A stretch of DNA of 64,000 nucleotides from the NCBI GenBank assembly GCA_033064195.1, contig JARBJD010000319.1, positions 18,158 through 82,157 on the forward strand, in the 5' to 3' direction. Both the position numbers and the translations under genes were made by a program. This DNA comes from Blattamonas nauphoetae (Eukaryota > Preaxostyla > Oxymonadida). Of this stretch, positions 52,906-64,000 are shown piece after piece; position 1 is the first letter of the stretch, and each line of letters opens with the position of its first letter. The notes below the pieces were generated by a model. That model saw only the letters and a program-made list of their open reading frames with translations. It was not told where the DNA came from and ran no database searches.

Positions 52906-53226
52906 CAGGGTGAGTGAAAAGTAACCTGTTCTAAGGGTTGATCAATGTCTTTTGTGAAAAAGTTGAAAAACAAGAGTTTCAAGATGTGAAGTGAGACAAG
53001 AATGATTATTAAGTCTCATAAGCACCCGTTCGTCGTAGTGCCGGACGTAGTGGCATACGAACGATTTGACATCATTCGTATGCTGAATTGATCTAGATAA
53101 GAAAGAAATCCGTAAATGAGGTTTTGAGCAAACAGTACGGCAACGACTATCTCAATGTGACGTTTGTTTTCGAAAAGAAGGAAAAAAACACAATTGTGGG
53201 ATGAAGGTTCCTTTTCACTCACCCTG
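52906..53226. mobile_element. 321-bp Tc1/mariner-type MITE
   Basis: Ends are inverted, CAGGGTGAGTGAAAAGTAACC-like (21 bp, one mismatch), flanked by TA on both sides (52904-52905 and 53227-53228). Start CAGGGTG and TA target are classic for mariner-type elements. It has no coding capacity. It lies in the 5' part of the broken RHS copy. Confidence 0.88.
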
Positions 53227-53899
53227 TACATTGACCATCATCAAAGCTCATTCCGAAACAATCAATTTGATCAAGCCAATCCTACAACACTTCCCCCGGC
53301 CCAAGTTTGAAGGTGTCGCCAAGCTTATCAGCGACTTTTTACTGCTCAATGATGGCCATATCCTGTTTTCCAGGACTTGGCTCAAAAATGATACGACTGT
53401 CCTGTCAACTCCGCTGCTCTTCCGTCCCGTCTACATTATCGTCCTTCATGAGCAGACCTTTGAGACTGATCTCATCGATCTCAGCTTTCTTGATCTCAGA
53501 AAATAACTAGTGTTCAAATTCTCATAAAACTCGAAATAACGAAGTAAAAGACCCACTATCCGTGTTGTTTTTTGTTTAGAAGTACTTTCATTGAAATCTC
53601 GAGATGAATCGTCCCACAATAATTCTTCTTCCCGATCCGATTGAAGAACTGGATGAATCACGCTTGTTTATCGAAAAAATTATTAATTCCACCGTGATGG
53701 ATCTCATATACCATTTCTTGACGATTATTTCTCTCTTAGAGTGATTTATTCAGCAGGTTTACATTCGTTGTTCAATTGTTTATTAGTCTTCGAGATTTCT
53801 TTTCATTATATCCTTTTTCTTCTATATTTCAACATTCTTATTCCATTTTCTCTTTTTCATTTCCTTTTATTTCCTTATCTTTCAAATTCTCCCTTCGTT

Positions 53900-54588
53900 C
53901 AAGTCTGGAAACGAAATCTCTGGCCTAACTGGATGTTTCTCTTCACGGTTTGTTTGCCTGTTTCCTTCCTCCGAACTCTTTTGACTTTATTCTTTTATTT
54001 TCTTTCTCATCGATTGTTTTATTTTCTTATCTTTAGGATTGTCATTCTGAACAAAACTGGATACTCGCTGTCTGGCATGTCACGCTGTTTTTCTCTGACC
54101 GCTTGGTGCAGTGGCTGAATATGATGTTCGAAATTCCGAATCTGGTGTCTGTTCTCTTCCACGACTCGTATCTGTCGCTCCACTCTGTCTCCGCGTCGCT
54201 TCTGTTCAAGGTCCGGAAATTGTTCACACTGAAGAACCAGTCTCTACAGACCCTCCTGACTGAATGTGTGCTCTCCTTTTCTGAACAATCGCACATTTCA
54301 TTTATCGTTTCCAACAGTCCTCGCTCTTCTTTCTTTTCGTTGCTGATTCTGCTCTACCATACCCACATCAGGCAGCATTTGGGATGTGCAGTGGATCTGT
54401 CTCAACATGTCCAGCAAGTGACGCTCCATGACATGCCGAGCCGAAGACGGGTGTCGAAGATGAGCGAAGAACTGTCAAAACGGGATGGTCCCAAAAGTCG
54501 TGATATCGGACAAATTGACGAAGAAAACATCTCAGAAGACGGAGAGAGTGCAAACGACACTCGTTTTAGTGACAAGCAGGACATTTAG
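53900..54588 (+). pseudogene. Captured gene fragment with an intron, inside element C
   Basis: An exon coding VWKRNLWPNWMFLFT (about 53901-53947) is followed by a GT-AG intron (about 53948-54037, pyrimidine-rich with TTTAG end). A second exon begins DCHSEQNWILAVWHV and runs to a stop at 54586-54588. Leu/Phe-rich helices then give way to a polar, charged C-terminus. I do not recognise the family; it may belong with the ARM-like helical proteins. The retained intron shows capture from genomic DNA, not from mRNA. Confidence 0.5.
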
Positions 54589-54736
54589 AGTGAGGAACTG
54601 ATCCAAGTTTGTGTTGCAAACCTTCTTGTCTTCTATTGACCCTATTCGGTCTCTCTCGACTTTTCATCGTTTTTTGCCTTCAATTTGTAACTTTTCATTT
54701 TGAATTCACACTCATTTTTCACAGGACCAGCTTCGG

Positions 54737-55510
54737 ATGAGCGATGTTGAATTTGGGCGATTGAGTGGCGGTCTTGTGCATTCCCGCCCCGAAAACGACG
54801 CTGAATGGGAAAGAACAGACTTACTATCGGAAAAGCGTGAGATTGGAGTGAAGTTGGAAATGGAGAACGAGCGATGGTTGGAACGAACAAATCGAAGCGA
54901 TTTGGAGCACACAGAAACATCACCCGACTCGATTTCGTCGGATTCGCATCATTCTCCACTCTTGACACCACCTCACTCACAACACTTGGCTGTCCCAGAC
55001 TCACCCTCCCCACCATCCTCCCACCACTCTATCACCGACTTCCGCTCTCCTCTGCCGCAAACCATCGACTCTTCACATTTCGATTCTCACTCCACCTCGC
55101 CTCTTCCACTCTCATCCGCACTTCACACTCCTTCTCCTTCCCAACACAAGTCTGAATCGTCATCACACGCATCTTCCAACCGTGACAAGACAGATCGTGT
55201 GACATCGTGCAGACACTCACCACAATCTCGGAATTTGGATCAAAATGAAAGAAGAGATACGAAGAGAAGCTCCGACTCACTTGGAAGCACACGAGGCTCG
55301 TCGATTGTTTTTGAAGAAGAAAGAAGAGAGACATCTCGCGTGGCTGAACAAGAAAGCAGTTTAGAAGACTCAAGTCGACACAGCCAAGATGAACAAGACG
55401 GACCTGGAGAGACCGACGAAGAGAGACAAGTCAACAAAAGCAATGACCAAAGCGAGATCGAAGAGGGCGACGAGATGGATGACAAATATGTGCATCGTCG
55501 ACAGCCCTAA
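54737..55510 (+). CDS. Polar low-complexity ORF inside element C (257 aa)
   Basis: An open frame starting MSDVEFGRLSGGLVHSR, preceded by a TTTTTCACAG acceptor-like site, so it may be a downstream exon of the fragment at 53900. The protein is very rich in Ser, Asp, Glu, His and Arg, with no fold or motif visible. It may be a disordered tail or chance. Confidence 0.4.
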   Translation: MSDVEFGRLSGGLVHSRPENDAEWERTDLLSEKREIGVKLEMENERWLERTNRSDLEHTETSPDSISSDSHHSPLLTPPHSQHLAVPDSPSPPSSHHSITDFRSPLPQTIDSSHFDSHSTSPLPLSSALHTPSPSQHKSESSSHASSNRDKTDRVTSCRHSPQSRNLDQNERRDTKRSSDSLGSTRGSSIVFEEERRETSRVAEQESSLEDSSRHSQDEQDGPGETDEERQVNKSNDQSEIEEGDEMDDKYVHRRQP

Positions 55511-55654
55511 CTAGGATCTGTGTAACGACTGATCATTCGGTGAGGAGATTGGGAGGGAGAGAAGGGACGAGGTGGGTTGGAGGGAGGATGAAAGAAGAGA
55601 AGGTGGATGAAGAGAGATGGAGAAAGGAAGAAGAACGGAAAGTGAGAAGGCGAG

Positions 55655-57010
55655 TTGAGTGGGAGCTGTTTTACGAGAAGAGGAGGCAATTTGATCTCCC
55701 GAAGCGATTGGCTTGAAGTCAGCATCAGGTCGAAGCTGGATATTCCAGTCACCATCCCCCCATTCACCTTTGAGGCCAAAGCAGTCTCTCTGAAAGGCCA
55801 GTTTCAGTCGTCTCTTCAGCCGTTCGTGTGTCCTCCTCACACAACCAGCTCTCTCTTCACCGTGTCTGACGAAGCCTCTCTCTTTGTGGTTTTTCTTCCA
55901 CCAACTCGATTCCTCAATCACGGAGCTTCTCATCAATATCAGTTCGGAGGGTGTGGTCGAAATCTCGCTTTGTGCCTTCACATCAGATGGAGGAATCCAA
56001 TATGGCCTTCGCCGATCATTCGGGTTTCGAATTCGATGGAGGATCTGTCAAACTATTACTCGCCCGTGATTTAAATTCTGTTCTCATCGCTAACGTCGCA
56101 ACGACTGGCGATGGAGCCGTGCTGAGTTGCCGAAATGCGTTTGTTGAACTGACAAAAGCGCATTTCTTCGAGGAGTGTCACACAATCAACGTCAATCGGA
56201 TGCTCGCTACGCTCTGCTCAGCGGAGACCAGAGGCGGTGACTACTTCATCCCCTCGCTCGATCAAAATAGCGATCTCAACCTTCAACCGACTCTGATCGA
56301 GTGTTCTGCCAAACTCGGTGGCTGAATGTTTCTCGACGTGTCTCGCTTTTCCTCACTGACCCTGACTCATCCCGGATATGTCGACCTACTCTCAATCAAC
56401 ATCCCTGCAACCATGTCCTCGAATTATGTCGCTGTGAAGGGAGGAGGGATCTTCTTCGACGGAGATTGGTTGCATGTTGGGAGTGTTCAGTTCGAATCGT
56501 TGCCAATGTCGAATGGTGGTCCATTTATCTACGGAGAAGAGCTGGTCGAATAGCACGATGTCGTCGAATGATGGTTCTCCATCCAAACAGATCGAAGTGG
56601 AAGGCCATCCCGAATGGTCTCGAAATTTGGATCTTCCAAAGATTGTTCTGATCGCCTCTGATTCGCCGACTTATCAAAGTGTCTTCGAGAAGGAGTCGAA
56701 AAGCAGTTCGATCAACGATTATCTCCCTCTGCTGCATCTGAAAGACGAGAATTACGAGTATCTCCAAATCCCGATCTTCATCCAGCACAAAGTGTTTTAG
56801 ACCAAACAGGAGTTGTGACAGAGCAATCCATCCTTTTTATTCCAGAGACATCAACCGATCCAGTTACGCACTCCATTCTCATTTGGATCCAACTGTCGGA
56901 AGAACGATCGATTCTTCCTGAATCGACGCCTTCTCCGTCTGATGGATGGACAGCGAGAGGTGGAATGAGCAACACGTGGCGATCGCATGGACTGAATAAT
57001 TATGCAACGA
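55655..57010 (+). pseudogene. Decayed beta-helix surface gene inside element C
   Basis: Several frames carry surface-family words: IPVTIPPFTFEAKAVSL, NVATTGDGAVLSCRNAFVEL, NYVAVKGGGIFFDG, HLKDENYEYLQIP. Frame changes and stops are frequent, so the gene is dead. Whole-gene shape and TM helix are absent. Confidence 0.6.
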
Positions 57011-60000
57011 AAGCAACTTCGAGAAGAGTGCGAAAAGGAGAGAAGACGTTTTTTCCCCTCTTTTCAGTGTTCATTCTATCGCACTACAACCATTTCGCTT
57101 TTTCAAGATTCTTATTTTGACCAATTGACACAACAATGAGACAAATATAGATACGCCTAATTAAGTCATTGATCTCAGTCCCAAAAACCGGAACTGAGAT
57201 CGATCGATCTCAGTTTCTGCTTGATCGATCTCATGTATCAAAGGTCTGTTCATGAGATATTGAAATTCATTGAACACTTCTTCAAGTCAGGAGGACCCAA
57301 AGAACGCCCCGGTCATGCATTCTACATTGCTGGAGATCAAGGGATTGGGAAGACATCGCTCATGCTCATTCTGATGAGCACCTTGTCACTCCGTTCTATT
57401 GACTTCCACTATGAAAAAGGCTTCAAGTATGGTACGACCAAAGATTTCCGATCCTCAAAACCAAACAGCAGAAGAACCTTCAGTTTTGATGAATTAGTGG
57501 GTACTGACAGATCGAGCATCAATGAAATCCTCATCCACATCCATGACGATTGTCCCCCTCCCGCAACCATCAAAGACAACCATCTCCATTTCATCTTCAC
57601 CTCTCCAGATCCGAAACGACTCCCCCCTCCAGAAAAGAAAGACGACACCTCTCACAATGACCAACCGATTACCATCCCCTCTTCAGATGCAAAGATCCTC
57701 CCCCCAGAGAAGCAACCGCAACCTTCCACCACTCAAACGCAAGCCCAAGCATCGTCATCTCCAGAGCCTTCTTCGAACCATCCCTGTCATATCTTTCGTC
57801 TCCCGACGTTCTCGCTGGCGGAAGATGCCGTCGCAATGGTTGGGTGCACACCGATTGTTTCGTTCGCTGTCCTCTCCCCAGAGGACATGCAGCTTCATAC
57901 GAAAGACCAACAAATCCTCCTCTCCATTGAGATGGACAAAGACGAGATTGCAGGCAGACTGCCAAGAGCATTTGTTGATAATATCTTGTCGTCCAAGAAC
58001 TCAACAGTGGCAAAGGAACTGAAAAATCTGGTGGGAGACAAGAGGGTCTCATTGACCCAATGGAAGAAATTTTGCAGAAAGATTGAGGAAGAAATTGCAT
58101 CAAGGCAAAATGGGGGAGGGAATCCAAAACCATCACCAAAATCGATTCAAACTGGTGGAAAAGGCAAACTATCTAAACTCTCACCGAAGAACACGCCAAC
58201 ACGTGTCATCTCACAAACAGAATATGCACAAATAGTAGCAAGACAACAAGAAGAAGAACTGATGCAAGATTATGAAGCATTCATACAAAAAGAAGAAGAA
58301 GAAAAGCAAAAAGAAGAAGACAATTTAAACATCAATCAGGACAAACAGACAGGCCCTGCCAATCAGCAGACAGATCATTTCAACCAAACTCCACCTCCCT
58401 TCATTCCTGTGAGCCCTGTCACACCGCAACCAGATCATTTCAACCAAACTCCACCTCCCATCAACCAGCCAGGCCACGTCACACTGCAGACAGACGTCAC
58501 CGCATCAACTGTCACTGACTCTAATGAGGAACCAGCGCCAAGTGGTCTCTCATCGAAAGAAATTGATGCTATTGGTACAGCCTACATGAAACCGAAGAGT
58601 GAGAAAGATACTGTCGATGAAGAGATCGACAGGTTCTACACGTCACTGAATGAACGGATACAGAACCAGAAAGAGATACCTGATCGTGAACGCATCATCG
58701 CAGTGGTGGACTGGTTGATGAACCAGCTCAGAGTCCATTCCAAGAGAAGCCAAGAACAAGCAGAATTCATCAAAGGTTTAATTCGCAAGCTCGTGCTCTT
58801 TGAATGGGACCAATCAGAACAGCAAGACCAGGATGTTCAGAATACAGAAGCCACAACAACAGCCCAAAATACTCAGAATGAGGGGGGAGAAGGTGAGACT
58901 GATCTGAAAGATCCAAACATACCACTACTGGGAACACTTTTTGAAGAGCAAAGTGAGGACATTGATCTTGAGAAAGCAGAAGCCGCAACGAACGGCCACA
59001 AAGATCAGGAAGAGAAAGGAAATAACATTGTTCATAAGATACCGAAGACTGCAGAAGAGCACGAGCGAGAAAGACAACGAGTTATTACGGAAAAGCTTTT
59101 CGAGATTGCAAAATCGTACGACCCACCAGCTCCGAATGTCATCGGAGAAATCCAGGAATTCTCTGTATTGATCGAAAAAGTGAAAATAGCAAATCCGCAG
59201 ACTTCACCCTCACCCAAAGACCTGACAGATCTCACAGCACAACTTGTGAGACTGAAGACACTCATCGAAGGACCAAACGTCTCTGAAGACGCGAATCGCC
59301 AGAATGTGCGAGATGCAGTGACGAGTGTCTCTAAACAGGACAGACTGAAAGACAAGAAACGGAGAACACTTCTGTTCAGCACTCTGATTGACATGCTAAT
59401 CACTCCTCCTCCATACGATTCCAGAAAAAAGGTTCTGCAGTCTCTCTTCGTCCACCCCAAAGAAGATGTGAACACCTCAGACATCAGTATCCGATCCCAC
59501 CTTAACTTTCTTCTCAAAGAATCGAGAAGCAAGGAATCAGACAATCAAGCATTGGATTTCATAGTAACTCAACTTATCGAATAAATCCGCTATTCCCAAA
59601 TGAAAGCAAACCCTAAGATCTCAGCTCCCATCAAGTTGGCTTTTAACAAAACAAAGATGGCAAGCCTCGCGTGTGATTTCCTGATGATGATTGTGAATCC
59701 CCTATTCATGTATCCTGCACCCAAAACGGAGGATTTCTCGCTCAATCCAGAGACACCACCGCACATCCAAGTAGAGCAAAGACTGGAGTATGTGCAGAAT
59801 CAGATCGAGCAAGTCCAAGTTGAACTCTCACTCGTGTCTCTGATGGATGAATTCTACTTCATTGCTCAAGACATGAATATTCTTGTGACACCTCACTCGA
59901 TCCTGAGGGGTCTGTCCGAACGACAAGAGAAACCTGAACTGGATTTGATTCGCGAGCGAGTGGTGGTGTACTATGGGAATGTGAGAGACGATGGGTTGCG

Positions 60001-63000
60001 TGGTTGGATCGAGAATGCGATAAAGACACTCCTCCCTCTCATCAACACTGTTGGACCGCTGGAAGCCGTGTCGTCGAAAATTAAAGACAATTTGAACCAA
60101 GTCATCACGCAATTCAACAACACATACCAACCATCAGAATGTTCAGTGATCAATCGACAATGGCTGGCCATTGTTCGTTCGGTGATGAACACGATTTTGT
60201 ATCTTATCGACGCAGGTGCCCCTCGATGCGAGATCTTGGAAAAGTTCAGCGGACTTCGACAATTACTGACAACTGCCTACATGTCCAACCAAGACCATCT
60301 TCTGAGAGTCGCTGATCAACGGTTGATTCAGAATTGTGAAGAGCCCAAGACTGATTATGTGAATGACTTGACTGTCTTCTTCGCACATTTCGGAACATCT
60401 GAATCTCAAGCTCCCGACGGAGACTGTAGCGAGATGTCGCCTGACCTCGATTTGGAGTCCTTGAGAACTCTTGAACTCCCTCGAACGCTCCAACTCGCAC
60501 CCTTATCTCAGGATCGTCTGGAACGAATGTCGATTGCACTGTTCGCTCGGAACCTGCTCTGTTTCCTCCAACTGGAGACTGGATATCCTTTTGACGATAA
60601 ATGCTATCTCACAGAGTTCTACACTGAATTCCTGCAGAAGTGGAATCCTGGTGATATTGTGCATCGCTCATTCGTGGACTTCATGAACGCGACCAATCTC
60701 CTGTCGCAGAAGAACTTCAGAGTGACACCTGACAAGTTCACTGACTTCCTGGAAGAAGAACATCCCACACTTAAAACGGATCCGACTCCACTGCAGAAGT
60801 TGAGGGAGAAGTCGCATCTGAAATCGATGATGACAGAACGGATCACACTTCAGGTTGCTGATCCTGAGCAACCATTCAAAAACTTCCTGACCAGACAGTT
60901 TGGAGTTCATTTTCTGTTGTGGGCATCGACCGACCTTCTATTGAAAGCAGCGAATGCCATTCCATCTCCAAAACCGAGAACAGAGACAAAACATTCTCAG
61001 GACGAAGCTCGTCCGTCTGAGGAATTAGAAGATTTGAAAACTGTCCATTGTCTGAACGTGGCTCGCGCGTCGATCTTCGGACCGTCGCCTCGTTGGCTGA
61101 CGTCGACCGACGCTCGAACCAACAGAGGACTGGTGTATTTGTGGGATGGCGTTCTGAGAAGCGAACGAATCAATGTATTGAGGACCAGAGTCAACTCTGA
61201 CCACAGCCGACACATGGAGTTTAACACAGAACGATTTTTCTTCGAAAACTCGATGGACGCTGCTTGGGATGATATCACTGCACCTGTTCCGCTTCTTCCT
61301 GCTTCAACGAAAGAGAACATGCATCCGACGCATTTGACTGCAGCTTATTCTCTGATGGTGAAGAAGACCGCAGCCACCCTCAAAAAGATGAAGTCCACAA
61401 TCCCGTTCGTAGCTGTGTCACCATTCGTGGAGCTCATCTTGCAATCGGAAGTCGTCTCCGCAATCGCAAACATGAACAGTCAAGCTGAGTACGATGAGTT
61501 CCGCCAAAACCAATTCGCCAAACACATCGACAATCTGCCGGAGTGTTTGGAAGAGCCTCTTGTTTGCATCTCGTTCCTTCTGAATTGTCCGACACCGATC
61601 TCTTTCTGTGAAACAACCACATCATTTTCAACTCGACACACTCCCGTTCCCAAACCGACTCTATTCTCGAGACGCTTTCCTTGTTATGAAACCAGGACAA
61701 ATCAGGCCACTACAGTACCAATGCTCACATTCCCAAAACTCTCGAACAAAAGCGTGCATGGCACAACTTTTCCACAGACTCTCTCTGAAACAAAGCGAGG
61801 AAGGACAGATTTTTATCCAAAAGGTCTTCTGGATTTGGATGCATCATTGCCAGGGATTGATGCACTGATTGTGTCAAGAGGGAGTGATGCAGCTTGTGAA
61901 ACGATTTTCATGGCTATTCAAGCAACAAGCTCAATTTCTCGCTTCATGATTGTGCAGATCCAACAGCTGCTGTTCCAAGCAATGTGTCATTTGGAGGCGT
62001 CAGAAGAGATTGTGGCATTGTTCAATTCTGCTACAACGCAGATGGAGCCAATCTTTCCATCGCAGACTGGGATTCTGGGTTTCCACATGGTGTCATCTAG
62101 CCTGAAGTTCGACGAGAACACACTGACCCACTTGTCGAGCATACTACGCCATTATGCTCGACCACTCGCCACCAAACCAACTGAATCACAGACAATGATG
62201 ACGACACATGACATCACAAACACTGTCCTCGCGAATCTCCCACAATATCCAACTTTCTCGGAGAAAAAGAATCCCTGGAAGACAACACTATCATTCATGA
62301 ACAATCGTGATGATCAAAGCTTCATTCTGCCGTTTCGATGGAAACTGTTCTCCGACGACCTTCGGAAATCGTCGCCCGCTCTCTTCGCACAAGATGGGAT
62401 GGTACTCAGAACAATACAGGAACTGCATCGAGTTGGAGTCTGTCCCAACGACCTTGGTGAGACGGAAAATATCAGAAAGGAGACGTTTTCAAGCTTCCTT
62501 CTCTGCACAGCAATCTCGTGTCGAAGGAACGAACTCTTGAATCCCACCACAACGTCCGACTCTCGTGAGGATGACAATAGTTTTGTCAAACTTGTTGAAT
62601 CAATTGTTGGGACACTCGACATTCAATCGATGAAACACCCTCTCACATCACTCACTGGCCAGATATCGACCATGACCAAATCCATGCGTGTCGAGCATCT
62701 CGAACATTTGGGCGACCTCTGCAGAGAGAATTGCATCCAGACGAGAGTTCACCCTGTTTGCCGCGTCATGACGAACAATGCGATGAAGCGGATGAGGAAT
62801 CCGGCACAGGAATATCTGTCTGTGATTCAGAGTGAGGAAGATGGAGGGGTGTTCCGAGTTCCAACAAGAAACAACCTGTCTGCGATTCTGCACTGTGGCA
62901 CGGTTCTTCTGGACAACATCCCTCCGTTGTCTCCGACCATCTCCGCACATCCACCTCGTTCCAGAACATTCCGAATTCCTCTGCACTCGTTCGTTTTGGC

Positions 63001-64000
63001 GAAATATGGCTTCTCGAATTCGATTCCTTCTCTGTGCGAGCTCACACGTTATCAAGTGAGGAATGAAGTGACAGACGTGACACCGTCTCCACTCATTCGA
63101 TGGCACCCACGTCGAGTTGTGATTGATCCTTCACTCTTCCCGTCAAACATTCAGCAAGCGGACTCGATGCCATTTTTCACCACCTTCATCCATCGCTTGT
63201 TTGACGATCCTTTCATTCCTGTCTCGACATCTCTCTCAACAGCAATTCCAGACAATCATTCCATCACATTCCTTTTCTCTCAGATTCAGAAGATCACGAA
63301 CATCCTCAACTCAGTCGACCTCTCGGATAAACCAAAATTGAAGGAAGCAGTTGACATCCTCTCGACTCTTGAACAACCAAAACCTCCAAACGTCGTCTTC
63401 TCGCTCCTTTCGGAAGTCAGGTCGTCTCTGGAAGGGTTCGATCTCTCTTCAGACCAACGTGATGTCATCCTGCCAGCCATCGAATCAATCGAGGCAATTC
63501 AACAACAGCCGACTCTCGTGTTTGTGAAGTCTGGGAGCGACCTCTTCGCTCCATCGACAGAAGATCCCGAGTTTGTTGTTGACACGAAGACAAAAGCTCA
63601 CCTCTTCCCGATTCCGTTCAGCACGGGATACAAAGAAGGGGAACTCAGAGAAGAAATGAAGCTGATCTACGAATCATTGACCGATCTTCTGCCAGATCAC
63701 TTTCCGAAGGAGCATGTCTCACTCTCGCCTCCTCAGGATGGACAAAACAAGGAACAAAGAGATCTTTCGCCATCGAGGACAGAAACAGAACGCAAATCTC
63801 GAGCAATTATGGACACGGCAATTCTGAGAATGGGAGAAACATCGACAACGCCTCTCTTCGTGTTTGTTGTTGATGAGGATCTCGCTGACCACACGAGTCT
63901 GCCCATGTCACTCCACTCTGCCGACACCAACGTTGATTGTGGTGTGATGCGACAGAGAAGCATTGCAGATGTTCTGTGGATCCTGTTCCTAACTCGCATC

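Larger units (their letters stand above)
53453..57248. mobile_element. Element C: 3.8-kb Pack-type hAT-like element carrying host gene fragments
   Basis: It is flanked by the perfect 8-bp duplication TTCATGAG (53445-53452 and 57249-57256). Ends start CAGACCTTTGA on both sides (inverted). TGATCTCAG and GATCGATCTCAG repeats follow inside each end. No transposase is visible. The cargo is an intron-bearing gene piece (53900-54588), a polar Ser/Asp-rich ORF (54737-55510) and a decayed beta-helix surface gene (55655-57010). It is inserted in the broken RHS copy. Confidence 0.87.
52790..64000 (+). pseudogene. Broken third copy of the giant RHS/Crinkler-like gene (runs off the window)
   Basis: A fossil copy. 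Recognisable parts in order: coiled-coil region (about 52840-52905), start of the NTPase region (53229-53452), NTPase with Walker A GDQGIGKTS (within 57257-59584), middle region, nuclease-like domain (about 61850-61930) and sequence towards the C-domain up to the window edge. It is interrupted by a mariner-type MITE and by element C, and has several further breaks (very roughly four to six). Most of its length still aligns well with 44249-52657, so it decayed recently. Repeats present in the intact copy are short or absent. Confidence 0.85.

Noticed and set aside
53741-54118. Membrane protein with several TM helices
   Set aside because: The hydrophobic stretches are T-rich intron-like DNA read through as Phe and Leu; splicing removes most of them.
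1-64000. Altered genetic code (TAA/TAG for Gln, as in some oxymonads)
   Set aside because: All three stops end otherwise well-bounded genes: TAG at 3644, TGA at 10303, TGA at 28028. Long frames contain no in-frame TAA or TAG at conserved Gln sites.

Overview
The window looks like nuclear DNA of a flagellate protist, most likely an oxymonad (Preaxostyla) close to Blattamonas nauphoetae. This call rests on gene content recalled from memory, not on a search. The pointers are large right-handed beta-helix surface proteins ending in a membrane helix and a degenerate kinase tail, ARM/HEAT-like proteins of an oxymonad type, short GT-AG introns (about 30 to 100 bp), and a standard genetic code with TAA, TAG and TGA all ending genes. 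There are no bacterial-style operons, and I recognised no rRNA or tRNA gene and no CRISPR array.

Layout. (1) 2-3646: the 3' part of a giant RHS/Crinkler-like protein gene. (2) 3829-10305: a beta-helix/pseudokinase surface gene split by a 562-bp hAT-like element (6733-7294). (3) 11108-13898: two intact mini-genes made of the N-terminal coiled coil and C-terminal domain of the giant protein, with a small secreted MRH-like gene between them on the other strand. (4) 14033-20559: a duplicated unknown segment, then a DIRS-type tyrosine-recombinase retrotransposon fossil that carries a 1-kb inverted-repeat element. (5) 20774-28030: two ARM-like genes and a long gene-poor stretch; a 576-bp element follows the second gene directly. 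(6) 28883-36261: a multi-exon gene encoding a protein kinase, four SPRY-like modules and three ubiquitin-like domains. It is interrupted by an element carrying pieces of an SNF1/AMPK-like kinase gene and cut at its 3' end by a second inverted-repeat element (36262-39586) carrying a surface-protein gene. (7) 39587-43345: a second copy of the block surface gene / giant-protein C-terminus / MRH-like gene. (8) 44249-52657: an intact 2802-residue RHS/Crinkler-like gene. (9) 52790-64000: a broken third copy carrying a mariner-type MITE and a 3.8-kb element that itself holds host gene fragments.

The main discovery is a set of non-autonomous DNA elements with unrelated end sequences but one design. 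Each has inverted ends made of short subterminal repeats, and four have perfect 8-bp target duplications (TTCTTTAT, CAAGCATG, CCTCCGAG, TTCATGAG). Three of the set carry host gene fragments, in at least two cases with the introns still present (Pack-type capture at DNA level). Two insertions are clean enough that the uninterrupted host reading frame is visible on both sides. A second point is a leader shared by three RHS-family genes: an ACTATGGGTC motif exactly 56 bp before the start codon, carrying an upstream ATG whose short peptides resemble each other. A third is the kinase-SPRY-ubiquitin-like fusion.
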